Source: an uncultured Granulosicoccaceae bacterium (GTDB lineage: Bacteria; Pseudomonadota; Gammaproteobacteria; Granulosicoccales; Granulosicoccaceae). Taken from it: a stretch of DNA of 62,768 nt. Below, piece by piece: positions 19,054 through 27,970 of this stretch. The stretch lies in contig CALGNZ010000071.1 of NCBI GenBank assembly GCA_937957915.1, positions 1-62,768 on the forward strand. Direction: 5' to 3'. The notes under the pieces are model-generated. The model was not told where the DNA came from, did not search any database, and saw only the letters and a list, made by a program, of their open reading frames with translations. Each line of letters opens with the position of its first letter. The first letter of the stretch is position 1. Both the position numbers and the translations under genes were made by a program.

Positions 19054-19647
19054 ATGATTCATTCAAAAGCGCTGATGGCTTTAGTGGTGACGGGGCTGCT
19101 GGCTGGTTGCATTAACACGCCATTGCCTGACTACTATGTACTGACGCCGGAAAACGGTAAGGTAAATTTACGCGGAAAAATCCCGGGTATAGCGGTGGGT
19201 ATTGGACCAATTACTATTCCGGAAACTCTGAACCGATCAAATATTGTTACCCCGCGCGACAGCAACCAGTTGGTCGTGGCTGAATACCATCGCTGGAGCG
19301 AACCATTACGCGACAATATTTCGCGGATCCTTATTACTAATCTTGCAGCGCGAACGGGTCTTGATAAGCTCTACGCCTATCCGTGGCTGGGCAATAACGT
19401 CGATTACCAGCTCCGCGTTGACGTGTTGCAGATGACTGGCACGCTGAAGGACAGCGTCTATTTACAGGTTCGGTGGCAAGTATTGACCGGCACCAAACCG
19501 GCGAAGATTATCCGCACCAGAATTCGCGACTATCGAGAGTCAGTCGAAAACAACAGCTACTCATCAATGGTTGCCGCGTACAGCCGTACCTATGCCACGC
19601 TGTCAGACGACATATCAACGGAGCTGGCAGAAATTTCACGGCAATAG
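19054..19647 (+). CDS. pqiC: PqiC-like outer-membrane lipoprotein
   Basis: About 197 residues from ATG 19054. A lipoprotein signal peptide, MIHSKALMALVVTGLLAGC, has its lipobox cysteine at residue 19. The mature part starts NTPLPDYYVLTP, the hallmark of the ABC-type transport auxiliary lipoprotein family that includes PqiC/YmbA, and contains IAVGIGPITIPETLNRSNIVTP and RWSEPLRDNISRILITNL. It is thought to dock the PqiB tunnel on the outer membrane. It lies 181 bases past pqiB, a longer gap than within the rest of the operon. An open frame extends upstream to 18817 inside pqiB but has no signal-peptide logic. Confidence 0.9.
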   Translation: MIHSKALMALVVTGLLAGCINTPLPDYYVLTPENGKVNLRGKIPGIAVGIGPITIPETLNRSNIVTPRDSNQLVVAEYHRWSEPLRDNISRILITNLAARTGLDKLYAYPWLGNNVDYQLRVDVLQMTGTLKDSVYLQVRWQVLTGTKPAKIIRTRIRDYRESVENNSYSSMVAAYSRTYATLSDDISTELAEISRQ

Positions 19648-19984
19648 TCTGCCGAATTGCCTCGTTGCGTGGTTCCTTTGCGCATCGCAGCGCAATTGAT
19701 CGTCGCCAACAGCCATCGTCAATTTGATATTGTGCGAGTAGAATCGAAGCAAATTCCGCGAACGGCATCTTCGCACCAGTGGGCCGCAGGGGAATCTCGG
19801 TAACATAGTTTTAACAGCCATGCGCTTCAAGGCAGGGCAGGGAAAGGCCTGACAAGGGCTGTGTCGCCCGCGCCATGAATTCAGCGCCAATACCACTTTG
19901 GCGTTGATCTGCGTTACCGAATTTCCAGCGCCGCCCACTGCTGTGTCTGACCGCTGTTTGCCCCCAGCAAAAACGGAAGCAATT
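19648..19984. other. Intergenic region before the aminotransferase gene
   Basis: 337 bases without a supported gene. It holds an inverted repeat CGCCAA / TTGGCG (19885-19890 and 19898-19903). The aminotransferase frame is open from 19898, but the conserved protein starts at 19985. No clear promoter was placed. Confidence 0.4.
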
Positions 19985-21370
19985 ATGGGTAACCTGCACA
20001 ACGCGTCAACTGAAAGCCTGCAACAACTTGATGCGTTGCATCATCTGCATCCATTTACCGATACAGTAGCGCTGAATAAAAAAGGCACGCGTGTAATCAA
20101 ACGTGCCGATGGTGTCTATCTGTGGGACACCGATGACAACAAATACCTCGACGGTATGGCCGGACTTTGGTGTGTCAATGTCGGCTATGGTCGCAAAGAA
20201 ATTATGCAAGCTGCATTTCAGCAGATGCAGCAGCTGCCCTATTACAATACGTTCTTTCAAACCTCACACCCACCGGTAATCGAGTTGTCGGCGCGTATTT
20301 GCGAGTTGACGCCTGAAGGTCTTAACCGGGTTTTCTATTGTGGCTCAGGCTCTGAAGCCAACGACACGGTTGTGCGCATGGTGCGGCACTACTGGAGTTC
20401 GATGGGCAAGCCAGGCAAGAAAATTATTATTAGTCGCGAAAATGCCTATCACGGCAGTACCATGGCTGGCGCCAGTCTGGGTGGTATGGGGCCAATGCAT
20501 AAACAGGGCGGGCTGCCGATTCCCGATATCGAACACATTATGCAGCCACACTGGTACAAGCATGGTTTCAGCGAATCAGAAGAAGACTTCGGTCTGCGCG
20601 CGGCTAAGGCACTCCAGCAGCGAATTGAAGAGGTTGGTGCTGAAAACGTTGCCGCGTTTATAGCAGAACCCGTGCAGGGGGCCGGGGGCGTTATTGTCCC
20701 GCCATCTACTTATTGGCCGGAAATACAGCGTATCTGCAAAGCCTTTAATATTCTACTGGTCGCTGACGAAGTGATTTGCGGGTTTGGCCGCACCGGCCAG
20801 TGGTTTGGCAGTGATTCGTTTCAAATCGAACCAGACTTAATGGCAATTGCAAAAGGGCTTTCATCCGGTTATCTGCCCATTGGCGGTGTGGTCGTCAGCG
20901 ATCGCGTTGCTGAAGGATTGGAACGCGGTGGAGACTTTAACCATGGTTATACCTACTCCGGACATCCGGTATGTGCGGCGGCTGCGTTAGCAAACATCGA
21001 AATCATGCAGCGCGAGCGAATTGTCGAAAATGCGGGTAATACTCTTGCGCCCTATTTTCAGGAGCGACTGGCCAGGTTTGCCGAGCATCCGTTCGTTGGG
21101 CAGACCCGTGGAACCGGTATGCTTGGGGCCATTCAGCTATCGCCCGATAAGTCCGGCAATGCCGGTTTCGAGAAAGACGGCGATATTGGTTCTGCGTGTC
21201 GCGATGCCGCGAGTGAGAATGGTTTAGTAATGCGAGCAGTAGATGATGCGATGATCCTTTCACCACCGCTGATAATAACGACAGACCAGATTGATGAACT
21301 CTTTGCGATTGCGGAGCGCAGCGTTGAAGCCACATGGCAGCGGTTCCAGTCAGGGGAGCTCGGTAGCTAA
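19985..21370 (+). CDS. Class III pyridoxal-phosphate omega-aminotransferase (SpuC-like)
   Basis: 461 residues from ATG 19985 (GGAAG seven bases upstream). PLP fold type I: the Schiff-base lysine is K290 in LMAIAKGLSSGY, D261 in VADEVICGFGRTG contacts the pyridine nitrogen, and GSGSEANDT (120-128) binds phosphate. The sequence closely parallels Pseudomonas SpuC, putrescine/polyamine:pyruvate aminotransferase, in LDAMAGLWCVNVGYGR-type and FTYSGHPV-type segments. Members of this group also accept beta-alanine, taurine or other terminal amines, so the substrate is not fixed by sequence. No polyamine uptake or ligase genes sit next to it. It is followed by two hairpins. Confidence 0.9.
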   Translation: MGNLHNASTESLQQLDALHHLHPFTDTVALNKKGTRVIKRADGVYLWDTDDNKYLDGMAGLWCVNVGYGRKEIMQAAFQQMQQLPYYNTFFQTSHPPVIELSARICELTPEGLNRVFYCGSGSEANDTVVRMVRHYWSSMGKPGKKIIISRENAYHGSTMAGASLGGMGPMHKQGGLPIPDIEHIMQPHWYKHGFSESEEDFGLRAAKALQQRIEEVGAENVAAFIAEPVQGAGGVIVPPSTYWPEIQRICKAFNILLVADEVICGFGRTGQWFGSDSFQIEPDLMAIAKGLSSGYLPIGGVVVSDRVAEGLERGGDFNHGYTYSGHPVCAAAALANIEIMQRERIVENAGNTLAPYFQERLARFAEHPFVGQTRGTGMLGAIQLSPDKSGNAGFEKDGDIGSACRDAASENGLVMRAVDDAMILSPPLIITTDQIDELFAIAERSVEATWQRFQSGELGS

Positions 21371-21409
21371 CCCTGCATTTCCAGGTATAACATCCTGATA
21401 GCGCAGCCA

Positions 21410-21450
21410 GTGACACAAACTTTTACGGTGTCACGGCGGCAATTACCGCC
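21410..21450 (+). terminator. Two adjacent stem-loops after the aminotransferase gene
   Basis: GTGACAC (21410-21416) pairs with GTGTCAC (21428-21434), directly followed by GGCGG / CCGCC (21435-21439 and 21446-21450). There is no T-run, so intrinsic termination is doubtful. These hairpins and otherwise featureless sequence fill the 350-base gap 21371-21720. Confidence 0.4.
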
Positions 21451-21720
21451 AATGAGATTCCGTGCGCATCATTCAGTGGCGCTGGTCGTTAACCTCGCCA
21501 GTTCAGTTGCTTATTCGGGATTGTGAGCCGTCAACAGCGATGGTCCGTAGTGAATTGACAAGGCGGGCACCCTGGCGGCTGGAACCAGACCCTGTTCCGT
21601 ATTGTCATTGTTTTGAAACGCGATTGGATATAGGGTCCGCATATTCTCCGTGACACGATGTCCCCGGCAGGCGTTGCACAGCTCTTCAGCGCAAAGTTGC
21701 TACAGGCAAAAAACAACAAA

Positions 21721-22662
21721 ATGTTAAGTAAACTAACTCTCTTTACCTATGCGCGTCCCGTTCGGGCCGGTAATGCTCTGAGCCTGATGCTTGCGATTTT
21801 TATGCTGACTGGCTGTGGCGCGGATGGACAAACCGGCACCATTGGCGCTGATGATCAGCCGCCGGTTACTACACAACAACCAGAAGAAACTGCAGAGTCC
21901 GGCGAAACCACTGACAATCCAAATCAAACGCCCACATCGCCAGCCAGCACCACGCCATTTGCGGAAGATATTACCGACCTGATTTTGGTCACGGGTCAGT
22001 CGAACGCACTGGGTGCAGATACAGACTTCGACGCTGAACTGGACAGTCCGAATGACCGGGTGTTTGCGTTCACTAACGAGGGCTGGCAAAAAGCGGACTT
22101 ACATCAGATCTGGGATCTGAACTGGCATCCACGAGGTGATCCCGACACAGATCCTTCGAATAATTTCGGTTTTCACTTTGCGAAAAAGGTCGCGGAGCGC
22201 AGATCACACCGGGTAGTTGGATTTATTCTGGTTACCGCGCCTGGTGAGGCCATTGCTACCTGGGACTACGAATCGGACTTCTATCTATCCATTCGCAATC
22301 GCGTTATCGATGCATTGAATCAGCTGCCTAACAAAGCGACGATCGATGGCATTCTGTGGCATCAGGGCGAGACCGATTGGATAGACAACGTTTACTACGA
22401 GAACAAATTTGCCGATGTAATAAACAATTTTCGCTCGGAGAGCTGGTTTTCTTCTGATAAACCGTTTATCTGTGGCGAAACTGCAACCGCACCGTTAAAT
22501 CGGATCCTGAGGAATCTCAACTCTGACGGTGATCAATGGACAGGTTGTGTTGAAGCCAATGGGCTCCGTACACACGAAGATCAGGTGCACTTCCTCGCAG
22601 ACGGTCTGCGCGTGCTGGGGACTCGTTACGCCACCAAGTATCTGCAAATGATCGAGCAGTAG
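21721..22662 (+). CDS. SASA-type carbohydrate esterase-like lipoprotein 1
   Basis: 313 residues from ATG 21721 (the frame is open from 21658). The lipoprotein signal has its lipobox MLTGC at C32, followed by a Gln/Thr/Pro-rich linker (33-80). The catalytic domain opens with DLILVTGQSNALG (S94 as the likely nucleophile) and contains GILWHQGETDW, and ends with HEDQVHFLADGLRVLG supplying the catalytic histidine. This is the SGNH-like fold of sialate O-acetylesterase/SASA domains (CE6-like), which remove acetyl groups from sugars. It is the first of three tandem paralogues (with 22781-23743 and 23879-25399). True substrate unknown. Confidence 0.85.
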   Translation: MLSKLTLFTYARPVRAGNALSLMLAIFMLTGCGADGQTGTIGADDQPPVTTQQPEETAESGETTDNPNQTPTSPASTTPFAEDITDLILVTGQSNALGADTDFDAELDSPNDRVFAFTNEGWQKADLHQIWDLNWHPRGDPDTDPSNNFGFHFAKKVAERRSHRVVGFILVTAPGEAIATWDYESDFYLSIRNRVIDALNQLPNKATIDGILWHQGETDWIDNVYYENKFADVINNFRSESWFSSDKPFICGETATAPLNRILRNLNSDGDQWTGCVEANGLRTHEDQVHFLADGLRVLGTRYATKYLQMIEQ

Positions 22663-22780
22663 CCGCTGTTTTTGTCGGCGCAGTTCACACTTGGTTGCCG
22701 GCAAACGGGCAAGACCTCTCAGCAAATTGCAGCACATTAGCGGATAGTTCCGGCCTGTTCTTTTCGGGGCTATCTGCCAA

Positions 22781-23743
22781 ATGCGCATTCTTTCCGCTTT
22801 CAGTGCGTTGCCATCCGTCTTTTGCATGTCGATCACATTCGCGTTGACCGCCTGCAGCGGGAGTGGCGATGACGCAACATCGGGCAAATTTGATGATTCA
22901 GACGGGCGATCGATCTCTACAACTGCGTCGAATACCAGTATTGATACCAGCGGTGCGTCATCGGGTAATGGAACCCCGGCTGCAGTCGGCAGCGGGCCAG
23001 AATCAATAACAGATCTGGTGCTTATAACAGGCCAGTCGAACGCACTTGGGACCGAGACCAGCTTTGATGCGGCGCTTGATTACCCCGTCGATCGATTTTA
23101 CGCTTACACGGATAGTGGTTGGCAATTGGCGAGTTTGCGGCAGGTCTGGGATCTGGGCTGGCATCCTCGCACGGATATTGGCACGGACCCGCACAACAAC
23201 TTTGGCTTTCATTTCGGTAAAAATGTGGTAGCGCGGAACGAGCAGCGGGTGGTCGGCATTGTATTGGTGACGGCACCTGGTGAGGGCATTAGTCACTGGG
23301 ATTCACAAGGGTATTTCTACAATAAATTACGCAACAAGGCACTCGCGGCCATAGCTGCATTGCCACAAAAGACAATGTTTGACGCGGTGCTATGGCATCA
23401 GGGTGAAACCGACTGGTCTGCAGACGGGTCACTGGACCCCGAGCTCACTGGTGTGGGTGTTGCCAATGACTACTACAGTCAAAAGCTCTGGCAGTTAATT
23501 GATAACTTTCGCAAAGATAGCTGGTTTGCGCCCAATCGTCCGTTTATCTGTGGTGAGACAGCGCGTTCACCGGTTAATGGAAGACTGGACGCCCTGAACC
23601 GGGATTCAGACCCCTGGACTGCCTGTGTCTCCAGCGATAATCTGCCAACCTATGATGCAGCGGACGTTCACTTTAGCGCGGTAGGCTTAAGGCGGCTGGG
23701 TGCTGCCTATGCCGAGCAGTATCTGAACATGATTACACCCTAG
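22781..23743 (+). CDS. SASA-type carbohydrate esterase-like lipoprotein 2
   Basis: 320 residues. Lipobox ALTAC at C25, then a Ser/Thr/Gly-rich linker to about residue 75. The domain is colinear with the gene upstream: DLVLITGQSNALG (nucleophile S86), LRQVWDLGWHPR, AVLWHQGETDW, FICGETARSPVN and ADVHFSAVGLRRLG. Compared with paralogue 1 it has an extra loop of about 13 residues after WHQGETDW. It lies 118 bases downstream of paralogue 1, consistent with local duplication. Probably exported to the outer membrane and active on acetylated sugars; inference from family only. Confidence 0.85.
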   Translation: MRILSAFSALPSVFCMSITFALTACSGSGDDATSGKFDDSDGRSISTTASNTSIDTSGASSGNGTPAAVGSGPESITDLVLITGQSNALGTETSFDAALDYPVDRFYAYTDSGWQLASLRQVWDLGWHPRTDIGTDPHNNFGFHFGKNVVARNEQRVVGIVLVTAPGEGISHWDSQGYFYNKLRNKALAAIAALPQKTMFDAVLWHQGETDWSADGSLDPELTGVGVANDYYSQKLWQLIDNFRKDSWFAPNRPFICGETARSPVNGRLDALNRDSDPWTACVSSDNLPTYDAADVHFSAVGLRRLGAAYAEQYLNMITP

Positions 23744-23878
23744 TTTTCGACCGTGACCCCGGCAAAAGTAAAGCAACACCACTGAAAAAGTTCGAATTCC
23801 TGACCATTTTTTGATCGATAAAGTGGCAGCGTAGTCTATAAATTTATCACCAATAAATGAATTGTCCGGGAAGTTTAC

Positions 23879-25399
23879 ATGATCAATTACTTGGTTCGGC
23901 TGAGCGTATCCTCGTTATCCAGAGTTGCCCGACTCATCTGCGCGTTGATTGGTGTGGCAAGTTTATTCGCCAGTTACCCTGTATTCGCGCAAAACAGCCA
24001 CCCCTATTGCGAATCAGCGAATTCGGATTCAGACGGTGATGGCTGGGGCTGGGAAAACGATAAATCATGCATTGTGAATGGCACCAGCGCCGACAAAGCG
24101 GTACCTGTACTTTCAAATTGTCCTCGCGACCAACTCGATACTGATGGCGACGGCTTTGGCTGGCATAATGGCAAAAGCTGCCGTGTGCTGCCCACTTGTC
24201 ATAGCGCGTCCAGTGATCCGGATGGCGACGGATATGGCTGGCAGAACAACGCGTCCTGCATTGTAAGGGGCGAAAGCGCGGAACCGTTAGGCGTATGCCA
24301 GTCAGCGGATAGTGATGCAGACGGAGATGGCTTTGGCTACGAAAATGGCCAAACTTGTACCGTCGAGGCACCACCAACGGCCGGTGCCACACCGGGCACT
24401 ATTGCCTGTGAGAACGCAGACAGCGATCCGGACGGCGATGGCTACGGCTACGAGAACGGAGTGTCCTGCATCATGCCAGCACCGCCAACCAGCGGGGCGA
24501 CGCCGGGCAATCGGGTTTGCGAAAGTGCAGACAGCGATCCGGACGGCGATGGCTATGGCTACGAGAACGGTGCCACCTGCACGGTGGAATTTTCGAAGAC
24601 CGCCAGCACCATAAGTCTGGCCGACGTCACCGAGGTTATCGTCGTAACCGGTCAGTCGAATGTGCTGGGCTCACAAACGGCGTTTGACGCTGAGCTTGAT
24701 GCGCCACATGAAAGGGTTTTTGCGTACACCGAAAATGGCTGGCAGGTCGCAGACTTACATCTGGTGTGGGATGACGATGCTCATCCTGGAAATCATTCTT
24801 TAAGTGATACTTCACGTCAGCCCTACAACAACCTGGCGTTTCAGATTGCAAAGTCTATTGCCACTAAATCATCCGCGCGAGTACCGGCCTTTATTGTTGA
24901 TGCCGACCCCGGTAAAGGGATAGCAAACTGGGATTACAATTCATCGTTTTACCGTAAGCTAAATAGCAAAATCAAAAAAGCGCTGGAAGCGATGCCGCAC
25001 AAGTCGAGTGTTGACGCCATTCTTTGGCATCAAGGCGAAAACGACTGGCTGTATGAAGGCACATCAGATGCTGGTGCAACGGGTTTCACGTCTGAAGACT
25101 CTAACGAGTACAAAAACTACTATGCGATAAAGCTGTCGAACTTGATTCGCAACTTTCGCAGTGAGCCATGGGCGCGAAGTGATACACCGTTTATTTGTGG
25201 TGAAACGCGGCGCGCAACTGGCGTTAACAGACGCCTGATGGCGTTGAACTCTGATTCAGATTCGCTAACCGGTTGTGTGCCAGCCACCGATTTACCGGCC
25301 AGACCTGATGATTCGGCTGGCTCGCATTTTAGTGCTGCCGGCTTGCGTACGCTGGGTCAGCGCTATGCGGATATGTATCTGGATATGATTGGTGGCTGA
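23879..25399 (+). CDS. SASA-type esterase-like protein 3 with N-terminal Cys/Asp-rich repeats
   Basis: 506 residues. A Sec signal peptide (about 1-38, ending SYPVFAQ) replaces the lipobox of its two neighbours, so this one is probably secreted or periplasmic. Residues 44-235 hold six repeats with consensus C-x(3-4)-S-D-x-D-G-D-G-[WFY]-G-[WY]-x-N-x(2)-[ST]-C. Each joins an Asp-rich, calcium-loop-like core to a pair of cysteines. The esterase domain starts at about 250: EVIVVTGQSNVLG (nucleophile S260), AILWHQGENDW, FICGETRRATGVN and GSHFSAAGLRTLG. It is the most divergent of the three. The repeats probably bind calcium or a surface polysaccharide. Confidence 0.85.
   Translation: MINYLVRLSVSSLSRVARLICALIGVASLFASYPVFAQNSHPYCESANSDSDGDGWGWENDKSCIVNGTSADKAVPVLSNCPRDQLDTDGDGFGWHNGKSCRVLPTCHSASSDPDGDGYGWQNNASCIVRGESAEPLGVCQSADSDADGDGFGYENGQTCTVEAPPTAGATPGTIACENADSDPDGDGYGYENGVSCIMPAPPTSGATPGNRVCESADSDPDGDGYGYENGATCTVEFSKTASTISLADVTEVIVVTGQSNVLGSQTAFDAELDAPHERVFAYTENGWQVADLHLVWDDDAHPGNHSLSDTSRQPYNNLAFQIAKSIATKSSARVPAFIVDADPGKGIANWDYNSSFYRKLNSKIKKALEAMPHKSSVDAILWHQGENDWLYEGTSDAGATGFTSEDSNEYKNYYAIKLSNLIRNFRSEPWARSDTPFICGETRRATGVNRRLMALNSDSDSLTGCVPATDLPARPDDSAGSHFSAAGLRTLGQRYADMYLDMIGG
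24008..24583 (+). repeat. Six coding repeats (DGDG Cys-flanked units)
   Basis: The array encodes residues 44-235 of the third SASA-like protein. The last three units are the most alike, sharing SADSDPDGDGYGYENG-type cores at both protein and DNA level and linkers such as APPTAGATPG / APPTSGATPG. This points to recent internal duplication. Confidence 0.85.
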
Positions 25400-25800
25400 G
25401 TCGGTCATTGAATTGATTGCCACACCTGAAAAGTAATGGCGGTGACAACAGGCACCGTCATTACCCTGCATCGCCTTTACAGTTGATACATCCCTTTTCG
25501 CAAAAAAATTGCTGCCAGGTCTGTCTGTATAGAAAGGCCGCCTGGTCAGTCTTCATACTGGTCAGTTTGCCTATCGGTCAGCCCGGATTGCTTACTGTCC
25601 AAGGCATGGCACGCACCACTTGTGCACCAGTTTACTGATCCACGCCGATCCAGTCAGATTGACTCTGAAAAATAACCGAACTTCTGTTGTGTCTGGCTGT
25701 CCAGATTGATGTGACGCTTAAACTAGAGCGCCTGCGCTGCGGGCTTTTGCACTTTGATTGCATGTGTCCGTTGCGCTCACTTAAACCTGGTTAATATTCA
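25400..25800. other. Intergenic region with a long hairpin
   Basis: No gene seen. TAATGGCGGTG (25434-25444) pairs with CACCGTCATTA (25453-25463) with one mismatch in 11, an eight-base loop and no T-run. It may end or stabilise the SASA cluster transcript. The rest is featureless. Confidence 0.45.
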
Positions 25801-26547
25801 ATGTCAAAACCCGGATTCTACTTTCGACTGTTGTTACTGATAGCGCCAGGTGGATTTTCGCAGTTTGTTAGTGCGGCCCCTATGGTTGAGTTGTTTACCT
25901 CTCAGGGTTGTTACTCCTGTCCACCGGCAGACAAATTTCTGGCAAAGCTCATCAAAGATCGACCGGAAGTGGTTGCGTTGGAATATCACGTGGATTACTG
26001 GGATGATCTCAATTACGGATCGGCGGGCGTGTGGAAAGATCCGTTTTCAGATCCGGCCTACAGTTCAAGGCAGCGTATATACAACAGTCGACGCCTTGAG
26101 GGTCGCCCGGGGGTTTATACGCCGCAAATGATCGTCAATGGGCATACTGCACAGGTTGGCACCAGCCAGCTTGCTGTGACTGAAGCACTTCCTCGAGCGA
26201 AACCGCCGCTGAATATAACTGCCCGGCAATCCGGTACCGAGGTGACCATTAGTGCGGCCTATGATGCTGAAAAATGGGACTCGAGATCAAAAGCGACTCT
26301 GTGGTTTGCTGTATTTGACCGCAAACAGGAAACGCAAGTTGCTAACGGTGAAAACCATGGGAAGACCATGCATAACCATCACGTTGTCAGGCAACTCACA
26401 CCGGTCGCCGAGTTCCATAAAAAAGGCTTTGAGCAAACTATAAATGTGCCGGCCTTGGATGATGCGAACAAAGGTTGTGCGGTGTTTATTCAAGTCAATA
26501 ATCAGGGGCCGGTGGTGGCTGCAGATTATTGTATGCCTGACGTCTAA
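25801..26547 (+). CDS. DUF1223 family thioredoxin-fold exported protein
   Basis: 248 residues with a signal peptide (about 1-26, ending QFVSA). The family signature follows at once, MVELFTSQGCYSCPPADK, with C37 and C40 as a CxxC pair in a thioredoxin-like fold, then EYHVDYWDDL, GRPGVYTPQMIVNG and a C-terminal beta domain. DUF1223 proteins are secreted, of unknown substrate, and widespread in proteobacteria. The ATG at 25801 is preceded by AT-rich sequence without a strong ribosome site. Monocistronic: the next gene converges on it. Confidence 0.9.
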   Translation: MSKPGFYFRLLLLIAPGGFSQFVSAAPMVELFTSQGCYSCPPADKFLAKLIKDRPEVVALEYHVDYWDDLNYGSAGVWKDPFSDPAYSSRQRIYNSRRLEGRPGVYTPQMIVNGHTAQVGTSQLAVTEALPRAKPPLNITARQSGTEVTISAAYDAEKWDSRSKATLWFAVFDRKQETQVANGENHGKTMHNHHVVRQLTPVAEFHKKGFEQTINVPALDDANKGCAVFIQVNNQGPVVAADYCMPDV

Positions 26548-26614
26548 ACCAACTGTTCATACACTTGTCAGCAACCCTTGCCAGTAACTCTTGCCAGTAA
26601 CTCCAGTTGCAAGA

Positions 26615-27970
26615 TCAAAGGTTATCGTTGCGCGTAATCAGTCTGTATGTCAGGGCGCGGTTTATCCGATTTTCCTCATAGATAAATGCGGGCGCGCCTA
26701 ACGGGGTCGGTTGCCAGCAGAATGTTCTGACCAGGTTGCCTACGCGCTGTCCGCCACACGCCAGTGTGTCTGGTTGAGTGGTCGGACTGGTTGTTGTGTC
26801 TGTGGCGTTACCGGTTGTTATAACAAATTCGTTTACGCCATCGGTTTGTACCGATACGTCAACCGGATTGACGATAGCGTTCGACATACTGTCGATGATC
26901 TCGCGATTAGTATCAAAGAAGGTGAGCGGCAGTGTTTGTGAGGCCAGTAAAGGCTGCCATTGTGTACATGGCTGATTGCAGGTTTCCACATCGGTCAGTC
27001 TGCCTTGTGAGTCCGTTGCCTCGCGATACTGTGTTCCATCGGACAGTAAACTCTCCCCGAAAAAGGCGCCGCGATTGGTGTTGCCGACCGCACGGACAAA
27101 AAATGATTCATCATCGTGTAAGTCAGCTTCGACATAGGTGAGTTCTGTTTCAGAGTTCTGCATTGCAACGAGTTGAACTGATGTATTGCCACGCGCATGG
27201 TCTGTTCGACGCAGTGTCATTTCGTTGAAGTCGGCCTGTAGGAATGAATACAGTGTGGAGCCAGTATTTTGTGCCAGCACTGAAACCCATTCTTGATCCG
27301 AAGACCACTGCAGCGTAATGCGATTGCCATTTGCCCGGCTGTATTGCAGGCGATTGTCGAAGAACCCGGCCAGCGTTGATTGCAGGGAAACGCCGGAGTA
27401 GGTGATCGTGTCTCCTGCCTGAAAACTCGATCTTGTATTAATGGTACTCGTGTTAAATACGGTTGCTGAATAAGGAGCCAGAAGACCAGCCGCATAAGCC
27501 TGTGCGTCTGCATCTACTGTGATAGTGAACTGCTGATCTGCCAACTCACAGTTGCTCTGCAGTTTGCACATCGTATTGTCACCTGACGCACTGGTGAGGT
27601 TATTCGTTTTAAGGTGCTGGTCGAGTAAAAACAGGTCAATTTGTATTTCGATGGTATCGAGGTGAGATGCAGCCATGGCTTCTCGCAGTTTCGTGCCTGG
27701 TGAATTGAAGGTGTTCGAACCAGACGGCGATGCCGTTGTATCTGCCAGCATTGTGTTTGGCAAATTCAGTAACAACTGATTGGGGAACGGCGCAAATCCG
27801 GATGTTAATGAATCAGCTTCCGCTACAGGGCTCTGTGAGTCAGTGTTGCCAGCTGTCTGTCCAGTTTCATTTACTGGTAATACCGGGCCACCATCGCCAG
27901 TACCTGAAATGCCGCCTGAGCATCCAGCCAGCAACAGCAGGAAGACGATGGCAAAAAAATGGGGGTTCAT
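26615..27970 (-). CDS. Lipoprotein of unknown function, coupled to the DUF6502 gene
   Basis: 451 residues. Lipoprotein signal MNPHFFAIVFLLLLAGC with C17, then a Gly-rich start SGGISGTGDGG, which is common in lipoproteins encoded beside DUF6502 genes. The rest is Thr/Ser/Asn-rich and beta-strand-like, with four cysteines in pairs (MCKLQSNC, ETCNQPC) and two more near the C-terminus. No catalytic motif recognised. Its ATG overlaps the DUF6502 stop by four bases, so the two are translated together. Surface or outer-membrane location is inferred from the lipobox. Opposite strand to the DUF1223 gene. Confidence 0.78.
   Translation of the reverse strand: MNPHFFAIVFLLLLAGCSGGISGTGDGGPVLPVNETGQTAGNTDSQSPVAEADSLTSGFAPFPNQLLLNLPNTMLADTTASPSGSNTFNSPGTKLREAMAASHLDTIEIQIDLFLLDQHLKTNNLTSASGDNTMCKLQSNCELADQQFTITVDADAQAYAAGLLAPYSATVFNTSTINTRSSFQAGDTITYSGVSLQSTLAGFFDNRLQYSRANGNRITLQWSSDQEWVSVLAQNTGSTLYSFLQADFNEMTLRRTDHARGNTSVQLVAMQNSETELTYVEADLHDDESFFVRAVGNTNRGAFFGESLLSDGTQYREATDSQGRLTDVETCNQPCTQWQPLLASQTLPLTFFDTNREIIDSMSNAIVNPVDVSVQTDGVNEFVITTGNATDTTTSPTTQPDTLACGGQRVGNLVRTFCWQPTPLGAPAFIYEENRINRALTYRLITRNDNL

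Noticed and set aside
24008..24583. Tandem DNA repeats as a CRISPR-like array
   Set aside because: Units are in frame, code for a conserved DGDG motif, and vary in spacing; they are coding repeats.
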